A stretch of DNA of 64,000 nucleotides from a bacterium (GCA_016719645.1 JADJYS010000006.1:197461-261460), one strand, 5' to 3'; numbered from the stretch's first letter, positions 47,114 to 57,132 are shown. The notes: generated from the sequence alone by a model not told the origin. Numbers and translations: made by a program.

Positions 47114-47272
47114 CCTGGAGTCTGTAGATGCCTAGTGTAACAACATCATCAGACCAGAGAGTAATTGCTGACAATGTTCGGATAGCGGCACGCGTGTCAA
47201 ATTGTGATGACTGTCGGCCGTCAGCTGAGGTGAGACACTTTCAAGGATGAGTTTAATGAAGGAGCTACCAAA

Positions 47273-47789
47273 GTGAGAAGGAAATCAATACCCACGACGG
47301 CCCCGACCGCCGCCACCCGCAAGCGCCTGGCCAAGACCCAGTCTCAGTTCAAGAAGCTCGAATCCCGCCTGGCCACCTTCGACAAGGAGTACGACACCCT
47401 CCAGGCCGCTATGGGATAGCTGGTGGCGAGCCTGCTCAAGGGTGCGGCTACGAAGGCCAAGGCCACTGCTCCCAAGACTACCCGGGCTCCGAAGGTCCAG
47501 GTAGGGCGGAAAGCCAAGGCAGCCAAGGCCAAGCCCGGCCAGAAGCCGATGGTCCGGGTAGCGAAGTCCAAGGCAGCCCCCAAGGCCCCTCGCCAGACCG
47601 TCGAGTCCGTAGTCATCTCTCCTGCTCAAGGCCAACAAGAAGCCCATGGCCTTTACCGAGATCATGGCGACGATTCAGAAGAAGAAGCTGATCAAGACGA
47701 AAAGCGCTAACTTTGCGAATGTCCTTCGCCGGACGATCTCCACTAGCTCCAAGATTAAGAGGGTGGGGAGGGGGGTGTATAGGGCGTAG
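47273..47789 (+). pseudogene. Lys/Ala/Pro-rich winged-helix-like protein, copy B
   Basis: GTG 47273, with GGAG upstream, starts VRRKSIPTTAPTAATRKRLAKTQSQFKKLESRL. A TAG at 47417-47419 replaces the CAG seen at the same place in copy A. The basic linker (KATAPKTTRAPKVQVGRKAKAAKAK) follows, then a frame change near 47620, and the C-terminal domain LLKANKKPMAFTEIMATIQKKKLIKTKSANFANVLRRT ends at 47789. The copy keeps a start but is broken by the nonsense codon and the shift. Similar basic proteins bind DNA. Confidence 0.65.
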
Positions 47790-48056
47790 GTCGCGATAAT
47801 CGTCACACACGAGTCTGACTATGGCGCCGCCCGTCGCCGCGTCGGTCTGTTATGGGGTGGCACGGCTTGTATGGGCATTTCCTTGGTATTTAACGGCTCC
47901 GGCGAGTGCCGCACTTTTCGACCGGCGTTTGCAAACAGAATGCAAGGCGGCCGAAGTTCACTAATCCCTCCGCGCCATAACCATGTGGCCCAGCCGCCAA
48001 GTCGCCCTCGGTGACAAGGCACCAAAATCGCAAATACTTGGATATTGTCGAAAAGT
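47790..48056. other. Short region without a gene
   Basis: No supported gene or RNA is seen between copy B and the minus-strand gene ending at 48057. Confidence 0.4.
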
Positions 48057-48524
48057 TCATATCGGCCACACCGATTGTCTGTAGCCTGTGTGTTTCGCTA
48101 TCATCGGGAAGGTTGTCGAACCCTCGGGGTAATTTCCCACGAACCATGCCCAGAATACCTTAGCTTCAAGGGGGAGATCACCACCAATACTTTGAAGCAT
48201 TAACACTGCATCCATAATAAAGTCCTGGGAATACCGTTCAAGGGGGCCGATATGGATTATGGAATCAGGGTCGCGATCGGCATGCTTGAAAAAGTTGAAA
48301 GGGTAGTTCACTATTCGAAGATACTCCTGAACCTCTTTGCAGCGCATACCAGAGGTGTTTTTCAGAACGCTGCTAATTCCCGAGCCTTTCCCGAGATCAA
48401 AGAGGACCTGATGCGCGGACGCGACAAGAGTATGTACGGCGACGATATCACGTCGATCGAAGAACAGACGTACGGCCTCAACGAGAAGCTTAGTCGCTAT
48501 GTCGAGTTTTGTTAGAGGACTCAT
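48057..48524 (-). CDS. Conserved hypothetical protein, all-helical
   Basis: The 155 residues are intact and helical: TKLDIATKLLVEAVRLFFDRRDIVAVHTLVASAHQVLFDLGK, then NYPFNFFKHADRDPDSIIHI and a C-terminal helical part. I recall hypothetical proteins with the same FFxRRDxVxVHTL and FFKHADRDP signature in diverse bacteria, without known function. The FKHAD element is reminiscent of HEPN-type helical proteins but there is no RxxxxH. ATG 48524 has GAGGTG upstream. It is the first clean gene of a minus-strand set reaching 51179. Confidence 0.7.
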   Translation of the reverse strand: MSPLTKLDIATKLLVEAVRLFFDRRDIVAVHTLVASAHQVLFDLGKGSGISSVLKNTSGMRCKEVQEYLRIVNYPFNFFKHADRDPDSIIHIGPLERYSQDFIMDAVLMLQSIGGDLPLEAKVFWAWFVGNYPEGSTTFPMIAKHTGYRQSVWPI

Positions 48525-48749
48525 CGTAAATCACCTCAACTAACGTATTAATTCCGTCGAACGACTGAGTCATACATATCTGTGAAGCAGCGTCGACGTA
48601 AACACTTGTCAGGCATGCTAGATTAGGATACCTTGAAGCTATTGCCATTTACTTGTTTGTAGGTTAGACCTATCCTTTTTACCGCCTCTTTAGTCTTGGC
48701 CGGTTTGGGGTTTCCCATGCGCCATTCGTCCGATAGAATTTTATGCAGG

Positions 48750-49319
48750 TTAGTCAACATCTGTGGCCTTCTCTTTGAATGATCCTGTAGATAGCAAGTA
48801 CGGGCCGTCGTCCTTGACGACGCTGCGTGAGACCCTTGCGTTCAGTTCTTCTAGAGCGAGGTTGAAGTCGGAAAGCATCCGCTTCCAGGTAACTTCGTCA
48901 ATGGTTATGCGGGTAGCAATAATTTCTCCCGAACTAGATTCGGGACTGTCTGCGTTCGCAAGCGACTGATCGTGAGCTATTAGATGCCGTTTCTCATAGT
49001 AGCTATTGAGTCTTGTGATATGCGTACCTGTGATTCTGGTAAGCATCCACGTATCACAAATCAAGTTGAGTCGATTTGTATACTTCCCACGAAGAACGTC
49101 ACTGCATCTTGTCATGACTTCTTGTTTTCTTGCTGAATACTCAGCCGGAACCTTCAGTAGGTCGGGGAATGCACTTACCTGCGTACGTTGGTTTGTCTTT
49201 GATTGGATCATATAGGAGCAAAGATAGAATATACCACATAGTGCGTTTTCAAAGGCAGAACATATCTTTAGTATCGATATTGAACGCAACTCAGAGAATA
49301 TTATTATCAAGAAACTCAA
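48750..49319 (-). CDS. HEPN-like helical protein, candidate
   Basis: The 189 residues are mainly helical and contain NSYYEKRHLIAHDQSLAN, which fits the RxxxxH signature of HEPN-fold RNases (Arg-His-Leu-Ile-Ala-His). It is preceded by a helix with Trp and Arg (CDTWMLTRITGTHI) and followed by a C-terminal helical tail (WKRMLSDFNLALEELNARV). The start is uncertain; the N-terminus is hydrophobic and may belong to another frame. No ribosome site is clear. HEPN proteins often act in toxin-antitoxin or phage-exclusion systems, but here only the motif supports it. Confidence 0.5.
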   Translation of the reverse strand: MSFLIIIFSELRSISILKICSAFENALCGIFYLCSYMIQSKTNQRTQVSAFPDLLKVPAEYSARKQEVMTRCSDVLRGKYTNRLNLICDTWMLTRITGTHITRLNSYYEKRHLIAHDQSLANADSPESSSGEIIATRITIDEVTWKRMLSDFNLALEELNARVSRSVVKDDGPYLLSTGSFKEKATDVD

Positions 49320-49343
49320 TAAAATCGCTCAATTTATGAGATG

Positions 49344-49535
49344 CTATTGACGCCTCACCGGGGCTGGAGGCACTCCATGGCGGGATTTACGCGTGGTCCG
49401 GCGAGAGCCGGTTTCCGGATATAAAGGGTTAATAATGCCCGCAATTCGTTTATATGAATAACGAGATGTCCAATAGAGGTCATTAATACGTGTTGCTTCA
49501 TCTTTAAAAACTAGAGTTGGCTGTAAATATGCCAT
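49344..49535 (-). CDS. Small hypothetical protein
   Basis: A 63-codon frame starting ATG 49535 with AAGGA seven bases upstream encodes MAYLQPTLVFKDEATRINDLY and a basic C-terminus. It resembles no family I know. It lies between the two HEPN-like genes in the same direction. Confidence 0.3.
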   Translation of the reverse strand: MAYLQPTLVFKDEATRINDLYWTSRYSYKRIAGIINPLYPETGSRRTTRKSRHGVPPAPVRRQ

Positions 49536-49584
49536 GTGGTTTGTCCTTATAAGCCATGCATCTGAATTGAGAGGTCAGCGCGGC

Positions 49585-50082
49585 TTATTGAATGGGATCA
49601 TTCGAATAACGGGTTGGGAAACAATCCGTCACTCCTCGACCCCGAATAATGTTTCTGAACTCGTGATACGGGAAATAAGGCATTAAGCGTGGTTCAAGTT
49701 CACTGACGCTCAAACAGGGGGTATTCGTACAATTTATTGCTGCCGACAGAAAACATCTGTCGATTCCTTTGGTAAGAGGGGCCATGCCCCACTCTGAAAG
49801 GCACCAAGACTTCGCGGTCTCCTGCCACTCGCAGACGAACGGGTTCGAGAGCAAGGCTTCAGCATCAGAATGTGCAAGAAGTTTGTTTCTGACCGAACAA
49901 ACCGTATTGTGTATCCGCCGTTCCTCCTCGATAGCACCCGAAGAAAGCGCCTCGGAAGGTCCGGTACTCCAGATCGATTGCTGCGAGAATGGCCTACAAT
50001 AGGCCATGATCATAGATGCGTTCAGCGCAGGCAAAGTAACGTAACTTTCATCGGGATACTTATCGTGCAATCGCTCGGACAA
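49585..50082 (-). CDS. HEPN-like hypothetical protein, candidate
   Basis: The 165 residues are helical. The segment YVTLPALNASMIMAYCRPFS and the motif HNTVCSVRNKLLAHSDAEAL (Arg-Asn-x3-Ala-His) match a common hypothetical family whose RN...AH element is the HEPN catalytic-type motif. The called start is TTG; the same frame is open further upstream (LSYGDFKHAKLAAYHIL) to about 50150 without an ATG, so the true N-terminus is unclear. It is the second protein with such a motif in this minus-strand block. Confidence 0.5.
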   Translation of the reverse strand: MSERLHDKYPDESYVTLPALNASMIMAYCRPFSQQSIWSTGPSEALSSGAIEEERRIHNTVCSVRNKLLAHSDAEALLSNPFVCEWQETAKSWCLSEWGMAPLTKGIDRCFLSAAINCTNTPCLSVSELEPRLMPYFPYHEFRNIIRGRGVTDCFPTRYSNDPIQ

Positions 50083-50259
50083 GATATGGTATGCTGCGAG
50101 TTTAGCATGCTTGAAGTCGCCGTAGGAGAGAAGAAGCCGCCTAAAAAGGCAGGAGACCTTGGATCTCAGCAGTTATTGGCTGGTTTGAGTGCATCGATCG
50201 ATCCTTTGTCGTCCAACGCGCAGCATCAGCGGCAGCGCCATCCGAAGCATGCTCTATTG

Positions 50260-51179
50260 CTAGCTGAGCTCCGCCGTCAAGTTACCATTCAACCGCGCGT
50301 ATGGCACAACGACTTGCTGCCGCCCAGCAGAGTATGGACCTACCTCATATTCGTCGAAGGTGAAGAGAACACCGGAATCTGAAAGATTGAAATTCTCGAA
50401 CTTCTGCGTCTCTGGATCAGTACCCTCAATCAACCAAACATTGTCGGCCGCCGATCCAGAAGCAGCAAACTGCTCACGAACGGCAATCGCTATTGCCGTG
50501 AGATCATCGCTGCCTCTCGGCAGCAGATGCCGTATCTGGATCCTGCAAACGGGATTCAAATAGAAATTGATACATTTTGATGTGCGGTGACCATGGCGGC
50601 ACCATGATAGAATGTCGTGATGGACATCGGATACTAAGAAAGTTGCCGCGAAACAGCAGCACCTCCGAGGTCACCGAGTAAGAGGAGAACCCGCATTCGT
50701 CCGGCTCCACTAGCGCCCATGGCGCTTCATTTGCTATGTTCCTGATGCCCTCAATCCCAGAAAACGCCGCTCCTTTGACTATCGCGTTTACCTCTTCCGC
50801 CCACCCGTACTCCGTGACCGGAATGGGGGTAGTTAACGTCCACCTCATATCGCCATGCGTCGCCACTGGATTCGCGATAGTCCAACATGTCGAACGGATT
50901 ACCTGGTTGCAATTCGATTGGCAACCCGACGAGCTTTCGTTGACTAATGAGCTTGTATTGAGCCAATGACTTGCGATCAATGGTGCCGTCGTGTGCTCGA
51001 TTTGGTGGCAGTTGGGACATGGGGCGATGAGGTTGTCTGGTGAATGCTCCTGCTGTTTTCCCAAGGTATGATGTGGTGCACGTCTGGCACTTCTGGCCGC
51101 ATTGCGGAATTGCACAGCGGTGACCGGCCTCGACAAGAACCACTCGCCTGACTTCAGCTGGAATTGCTGGCCGGCACAT
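50260..51179 (-). pseudogene. HNH nuclease followed in one sense by a DUF3298-like domain, frame-disrupted
   Basis: From ATG 51179 the sequence reads RPAIPAEVRRVVLVEAGHRCAIPQCGQ, then in another frame HHI-PW and NLIAPCPNCHQ, a complete Cys/His HNH motif, followed by DGTIDRKSLAQYKLISQRKLVGLP. The sense goes on into YEVDVNYP, IPVTEYGWAEEVNAIVKGAAF, SSYSVTSEVLLFRGNFLSIR and, at 50260-50559, SGVLFTFDEYEVGPYSAGRQQVVVPYARL, the DUF3298/RsiV signature. No separate start with a signal peptide was seen for the second domain. At least four frame changes interrupt it. Confidence 0.55.
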
Positions 51180-51385
51180 CTGTAACTCCTCTTTAAAATC
51201 TAACTATGAAGTATACAGACCTATGTAGCTAGATACCACTACAGAATATCTCGCAAGGCGCTGAAGACACGATGCAACACCCTACTGCGAGGGCAACATC
51301 TAGTTTATCTATAGCAAAGAGTACACGGCGTCGAGTGGGGTGTAAACAAATAGAATAGTAAACGTCGGTCGAATACCGTGGATAA

Positions 51386-52699
51386 TTAACGATGTGAGGC
51401 TCGATCAGCAGCCTGCTCTATCAATCGCGTTTGCTCCGCTCCTGTCAATCCCAGCAGCCCGACCACCTTCGAGACCGCGCCCGGCTGACCCTGCACATCC
51501 TCGCCACGGCCGCCAGATCCGCGATGTCCCCGGAGCGCACCAGCCCGTCGATGTAGTAGGCGAGGGCGAGGTTTCGGGCCCGACGCGCCGCCCGGTCCAC
51601 CCGCCGCCGCTCGATCCTGGTAGTGGGATCGGCCTTCTGGCTTCGGCGCAGGTCGTCGACCGGCGACCGCCATCTTGAACTCCACTCTCAGTATCTGGCT
51701 CACGCCCGACCTCCTGGGCATCGGCGATCTCTGCAAGTCGCGCCTCAATCCTCCCTACCTGGACATCGCCGCTCCCGAGGTCCCGTAGTCGGGCTAACTC
51801 CCGGTCGAGCCGTCGCCGCTCGGCGGTCAACGCGGGCTGGCGCGTCGCCTTAATGGTCCGCAGCTGGGCTAGCGTCTCCTGCAGCAGGCCGGGGTTGCGC
51901 TTGATGCAAGCGATCCGCTCGACCACGGCACCCTCGATCTGCCCGGCGGGTAGCGACGGGTGCGGGCAGGTCTTCCACCTGTTCTTTGCCGCGTTTCCGC
52001 AGACGTAGTACCGATGCATCCGCTCCTTGCGCCGGGTGACACTCGGCGACATGGCGCACCTGCACGCCTTGCAGTGCAGCAGACCGCGCAGGAGATGCCC
52101 GTAGCGGTTCTTGGCCACCGCCCCGCCAATGACGTTGTTCGTCGCCAGCCGGGCTTGTACGCGATTGTAGAGCGCCTGGTCGACGATGGCGGGGTGCTCG
52201 CCAAAGACCTGGCCACGGGCCCGACCTTCCCGGCGTACAGGGGTTGGAGAGCAGCAGCGCGACGTGGTTCTTGTCGAAGGCCGCGCCCTCGTGGGGGTGT
52301 CCCGTCCTTGGTCATCCAGGACTTAGTCCGCCACCCCCGGCGGTTCAGCTCCACGGCCGTCGCCTGCTGGGAGCCGAAGTCCAGGTAGAGGGTGAATATC
52401 TGCCGGACGGTCTCGGCCTCATCCTCGTTGACCATGAGTTTCCCGCCATCGGGGTGGGCGTCGTACCGAGGACGGGGAACCCGCCGGTCAATTTCCCCTT
52501 CTTGCGGGTCGCCGCCATCTTGTACCGGGTCCGGTCGGAGGTCATCTCGCGCTCGAACTGGTAAAAAGACAGCAAAACGTTCAGCATCAGCCGCCCGCTG
52601 GAGTCGGCCGTGTTGATCGACCAGGTGGCTGACATGAACAGGACGCAGTGGCGGGCGAAGTCGAGCAACGAGGGGCGCAATTTGTCCACTTTGTAGCAC
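51386..52699 (-). pseudogene. Large serine recombinase remnant
   Basis: Reading across frames gives INTADSSGRLMLNVLLSFYQFEREM (end of the catalytic domain and the long E helix), RTRYKMAATRKKGKLTGGFPVLGYD, EDEAETVRQIFTLYLDFGSQQATAVELNRRG (recombinase domain), the zinc ribbon HLLRGLLHCKACRCAMSPS ... YYVCGNAAKN, and a coiled coil. The N-terminal nucleophile region is missing where the sequence joins the IS21 remnant near 52730. At least five frame changes make it inactive as read. It is GC-rich. Large serine recombinases integrate phages and mobile elements. Confidence 0.75.
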
Positions 52700-52730
52700 A
52701 TCAAGGGGCGCTGCAGCCGCCTTCTGGATC

Positions 52731-52886
52731 AGAAGAGGTTGATCGCTTAGCAGGCGTGAACGGGCCGTTGGATGTCGCTTAGGAAGGAGTAGACCAGCAA
52801 TCCGATTGTCTCATCGTCAGTTCGCTGGTAGGAAGGTGCGTAAAAGTGGATGTCGCCATAGTGCGTGAGGTGGGTGTCGCTTGACA
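52731..52886 (+). mobile_element. IS21 right-end remnant
   Basis: 52833-52886 (AAGGTGCGTAAAAGTGG to GGGTGTCGCTTGACA) is nearly identical to the right terminal repeat of the IS at 40201-40255 and has the same orientation. The preceding bases (TTAGCAGGCGTGAACGG at about 52747) resemble the 3' end of istB there. So this is the tail of a second, diverged copy whose body is gone. Confidence 0.75.
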
Positions 52887-53407
52887 ACCGCGCCGAGAAC
52901 CGTCGTGCTGGCCGGCGGGGGCGCAGCTGCGGGCGATCCGGATCGCGCTCCCGCGCCCCGGCGTCTACGGCAACCCAATGGCCGGGGAGTAGGCGGCGTG
53001 AACAGGCCGAAGACCACGGTGCTTCTGGAGCACCATCTCAAGGCGCTGAAGCTTCCGACGGTGCTAAGCCAGTACCTGTTGATCCTGGACGAACCCGGCT
53101 ACGCCTCGTTCACCAAGGTTGGCGTCGAACTGCTGCTCGATCTATTCAGCCGCGCCTACGAGCGGATCAGCCTGATCGTGACAAACAAACTGTCGTTCGA
53201 GCAGTGGACTGAAGTAATGGGTCGGAGCGGTTGGCCGGTGCTCTGCTGGACAGCCTGACTTACAAGGTCTACATCAACGTGGCAAACGGCGAAAGCTTCC
53301 GGCTACAGGAATCGATGCTCCGGTTGAAAAAACCAGGAAGCGGGATCAATCGATGGGCTGAGATGGTGTTGACGCCTATTGCCCGCGAGAGGGGGTTAAA
53401 CTTGTGA
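52887..53407 (+). pseudogene. Fragment of a different IS21-type istA-istB pair
   Basis: After the IS end comes the C-terminus of an IstA-like frame (IRIALPRPGVYGNPMAGE, stop near 52992). Then GTG 52998 starts an IstB N-terminus (NRPKTTVLLEHHLKALKLPTVLSQY). This jumps by internal deletion to the C-terminal half (LLILDEPGYASFTKVGVELLLDLFSRAYERISLIVTNKLSFEQW), losing Walker A. A frame change near 53225 leads to LLDSLTYKVYINVANGESFRLQ. The element differs from the intact IS at 37964. Confidence 0.7.
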
Positions 53408-53686
53408 TGGGTACCGCACTATTAAAACCGGCCTCCGCCGCACGATTGAAGAGTTTCACATTGCGTCATAACATATGGATCTTTTGTTCAAACAACCGTT
53501 GCATATTATATAAACCATTTCGCATTTGAGTACTCAAGCCCTGCCTGCCTGCTCATCTCGGCGGGATCAAGTAATTCAAACAAATCAATTGGAACAACAT
53601 GTCGGGCTTTGATGAAAATATTGAAACCTCACGAACGTATATGCATTAAGACGATCGAATTTGGGGTCTCAACAAGGAGATTTGAA
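53408..53686. other. Low-GC intergenic stretch
   Basis: GC falls at about 53440 on entry to the integrative element. No gene is supported before the ribosome site AAGGAG at 53674. Confidence 0.4.
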
Positions 53687-54366
53687 ATGATGAATATGGA
53701 AAAACGAATCGTATGGCAGATTCCTCATAGCGGTGACATGGGAGATCGCGATGAATTCGGCATTTTGAATGATGCCTGGGGGCCTGGTTTGGCATCTGCC
53801 CAGATCTACGAATTGCACTCTGGACTTGGCTTGGATATGATCAAGTTCGCCCTTCGTATCGTCTCTGACGCGGTTAGGAGGGAGTTGAATGTAGCGTACT
53901 TTGACGTCAAGTTTGTACTCACTGATGATCTAGTGCAAAAATACGTCTGGGGTGATATGCTGGAAGCAGGCTGGGGACTAATTGAGGTATTTTACCCTAC
54001 GACGTTTGATCACTTGGCGTACTCGCTGCGAGAAACCTATACGCAAGGGGAGCGTTACGATCTGATCATCGTTGATTCCTTCTCTGATATTCGGATTAAA
54101 CCACGGGCTGTAACGCTGATAGAATGGATGATTTATGTAATTCACAAGAGTTGGAGGATTATCAGGAACAATGTCTTTTGCACTGTAAAGAGTGGATTTC
54201 GAAAACCAAGCAATCCATGCTTATACTAAACCACATACCGACAGATGCTAACCACCGTGGTTCGTCCCACGCTAACGCGAGTACCTCGCGTCTTGAGTAT
54301 CTGTGTGAATCTTGGTCCCGCTCTCGTGCTATAGAGTTTCGAAGACTGCTAAGAGGTGGGATATAG
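53687..54366 (+). CDS. RecA-like protein without a Walker A loop (one apparent frameshift)
   Basis: ATG 53687 has AAGGAG seven bases upstream. The order of segments follows the RecA core: GPGLASAQIYELHSG (where RecA has GG-RIVEIYGPESSGKTT), NVAYFDVKFVLTDDLVQKY (RecA AFIDAEHALD-like), LIEVFYPTTFDHLAYSLRET, the Walker B-like YDLIIVDSFSDI, and after a frame change near 54118-54126 SMLILNHIPTDANHRGSS and SRLEYLCESWSRSRAIEFRR. The GKT of the nucleotide loop is replaced by GLGLDM. It may be a structural or regulatory RecA paralogue, or a decayed one. Length about 226 residues. Confidence 0.5.
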
Positions 54367-54887
54367 CATAGTTGTCACCGATGCTATGGTGCGCGCTCAC
54401 GCCTCGAATTCAACATAGCATGCATGATCTTGTATTCCGCCCGTTCGCTCCCCAGGATCCCTGGTGGCACTTTGTGGTGCGAAGGTGTATAATATATTGA
54501 TTTGAACAAACAACTATGTGATACGTGTATAATGTTTCGGCAGGACGCCAACCTACAATACTCGACATCGATAGATGCAACATAGGAATGTCATAGCCAG
54601 ACAGTGCTACGGTCTTTTCAATAAATACAGTCCTTACTTCGTCTGATATGCATCGCTTGATTAAAACCAACACGTTGGTCGTGTGAGGACGACAATACGA
54701 CATAATAAAATATAATAGAGAGACAGTGTGTAGCATAGGTAGTTGTCAGTGTTGTCAGTGCACCCAACGTGCAACGTTGACCGTTGTCCTGAACGAGCGT
54801 GGTGATGCATATCTCTGCAGTCGCTATATGCCGGGTACCACTGACAACACTGACATACACACGGTTATATGGGCTTGTTCGGGTTGA
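54367..54887. other. AT-rich non-coding region with inverted repeat
   Basis: About 520 bases between the RecA-like gene and the convergent DUF3987 gene. Open frames here have no protein character. The main structure is a perfect 17-bp inverted repeat with 78 bases between the arms. Confidence 0.5.
54744..54855. repeat. Perfect 17-bp inverted repeat, arms 54744-54760 and 54839-54855
   Basis: TGTCAGTGTTGTCAGTG is exactly complementary to CACTGACAACACTGACA. Each arm is itself a tandem of GTCAGTG. Between the arms lies a smaller palindrome-like CAACGTGCAACGTTG. The position between replication genes suggests a protein-binding site, origin or operator. Confidence 0.75.
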
Positions 54888-56237
54888 TCAAAACTTAGTA
54901 TTGTGCTGCTCAGGCGGTTTGATTGATTCCTCTGCAATCCAATTATATTTGATCAATTCCTTAATCGCGACGATCACATCTTCCTTAGTGGTCAATCCGT
55001 GCCAGTTCTTTCTCTCAACATCCCTCTTTGTGAATGGAGAAGATAGGGAACCATCAAGAATCCGATCTCGCAACACGGAAGCCTTTATGATTGAGGAACT
55101 TAATGACTGCGCGTAAATTCGCGCGGCATGACTTGCGCAGTATTCCGTCAGTTTGATCGCTTTGAGCAGTGCACGATGACCGACATAGATCCCGCGGATG
55201 TATTTGTGATTGTTTATGTATCGGTCTGCTAGTTCAGTAATGAGTGCAATCTTGGGAACAAAACCTTCAAGTTTGTTCCTATATTCTACCAGATTATGAT
55301 TGGATTCGTTAGCACGCATTACAGCATTTGGTGCATCCAGTCGATAAAGCACTGCATCGCATCATCTGAAAAACGAAATCTAACGGGTGCTGGTGCATGG
55401 TTCAATTGAACTAATAGCCCACAAGGTGAGATAGCAAACTCACGGGCAGTCGTCTGAAGTTGCTTGCTGCTACCTCATCTTCTATCTGATCAACGAACTT
55501 GAATTCAATTGGTGCATCACTGAAGGAGATTAGTTGAAATCTCTGGAAAAACCCATCACTCATCAATTTGTCCAGAACGCCTGATTTTGAATAGTTTATC
55601 GAGGAGAGCCGGCTGCAGACTCCCGAAAGGGAAATACAAGTTCTATCTGCCTTGATACACCCGCGGCCAATTCGGTCCTGAACTTGAGGCATGTCTCCAG
55701 ACCATGCTGTTTTCATCAGATGCCGAAGAGGAGCCATAGAAGGCTTAAAGAAGGATTCCGAATAAGGAGAATAGTTCATCACATTAGCATTATCCCCCAG
55801 GGTTTGCTGCTTGAAGCTTCAGAAGAACTTCAGGTGTAGCATCGTTCGTAATGAAGCGTTCTTGTGGATTAAAGATAAGTGGAGTTCTGGATCATTTGGG
55901 TTCAAAGAAACCAGGACCATACAAGTCGGCTGCAGAGTCATATACGGCTTAAGCTTTTCTAAATCATGCACATGACGTATCACCGCATCGGCAGCTGGTG
56001 ATTTCTTTGAGCCAGGGTGTGCCACGATTACGCCCCAAAAGGTTGGGATAAACCAACCACGGGTCACGCTGTTTAGGATTAATGGCGACCTTGCCCCCAG
56101 TGCAGTTCCAAGAGCACAGAGGCAGGGAATGCGACATATTCGATTGGACAGTTGAACCGAATGAGCACGTCTGCAGCATACCGCCTAACCACCTCAGGGA
56201 GCATGTCATCATCCATCTTAGGAACAGACGGTAGCAT
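54888..56237 (-). pseudogene. DUF3987 replication protein, frame-disrupted
   Basis: In order the pieces read MLPSVPKMDDDMLPEVVRRYAADVLIRF, PTFWGVIVAHPGSKKSPAADAVIRHV (the pGSxKSPA element of DUF3987), a middle part with SGVLDKLMSDGFFQRFQLI, and the C-terminal KLEGFVPKIALITELADRYI and EYCASHAARIYAQS. DUF3987 proteins are helicase- or primase-associated factors that follow PrimPol genes in integrative elements. At least three frame changes break the gene (near 55380, 55800, 56070). Confidence 0.7.
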
Positions 56238-56473
56238 AGGTAGGGGATAGCCGGTGATGAAAATTTGCTGTCTGTCGATACTTTAGAACGCTCATATACA
56301 TACTAATCTTCATCATCACTAAGCGACGGTTTACATCTAGCAGTTATTGCAAACTAAGACATTGGCGATCATTTCATTAGAGGCCCCTGTTTGATCAATT
56401 GAAGGCAATATTAAATAGCGTCGTGTTTCTGGTTCCCTTCTCAATGGTATTGCTCATCAAATCGTTATGCTGT

Positions 56474-57132
56474 TTAGAATTGATCAGATAAATGATTCAC
56501 ATGGGGAAGTAGCATGATTAGTTCTTTGCGGAAACTCCGGAATCGCAATATTCGGATTGAGCGGATGCTCGTCATCCCATCGATAAATCCCTTCATGTGG
56601 GATGAATTTGGAGCTACAACGATCCCTCCGTCAGATTTAATATCGATGCCCGGTCCGAGACGCGCTGCTTTCGGCATGCCACCTTCAGGGCACCTGAAAT
56701 AAAAGTGTCGACCGCCGCCACCGGTACGCACCATGGGAACCGAACTCAGATCCTTTGCGGTGAGACCAAGCGAATCAAACGTTTCGTTTCCTCCGTTACG
56801 CGGGTCGATATCCAAGACAACAAGGTTGCTGATTTTACCGGTGACAATTCCGATGTTTGAGTCAGGTTGAGCATTGAATAATCTCTGTAAAGCCGCTAAA
56901 TCATTTTGTTGCATCCCTGTGGCCATGGGGTGTGCGCGGATGCTTCCTGGACTACTACAGTCGTCTTTACCGCAAGTACAACGACGAGGCGGGACGTACC
57001 ACCCCCCCCTCTTGGGCTTCCAGGATACCGTGGAGGATCAAGCTGAATCCCAACTTGGTGTAGAATTCTGATTTCTTCAAGCGTGCGACGAATAAGCTGG
57101 TTCTTATCCTGATTGTTATTTTGATCGAACAT
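56474..57132 (-). pseudogene. PrimPol-type primase/polymerase N-terminal domain, frame-disrupted
   Basis: The PrimPol core is clear: NIGIVTGKISNLVVLDIDPRNGGNET (catalytic Asp in VLDIDPR), MVRTGGGGRHFYFRCPEGG and GIDIKSDGGIVVAPNSSHMKG. Upstream, in other frames, lies a Cys-rich zinc element CTCGKDDCSSPG and the start MFDQNNNQDKNQLIRRTL at 57132, which has AAGGAG six bases upstream. It would prime DNA replication of the element together with the DUF3987 gene. Frame changes near 56930 and 57050 break the N-terminal part. Confidence 0.75.

Noticed and set aside
48763..49339. Plus-strand frames within the minus-strand HEPN-like gene
   Set aside because: The minus-strand frame is longer and carries the motif; the plus frames are short and overlapping.
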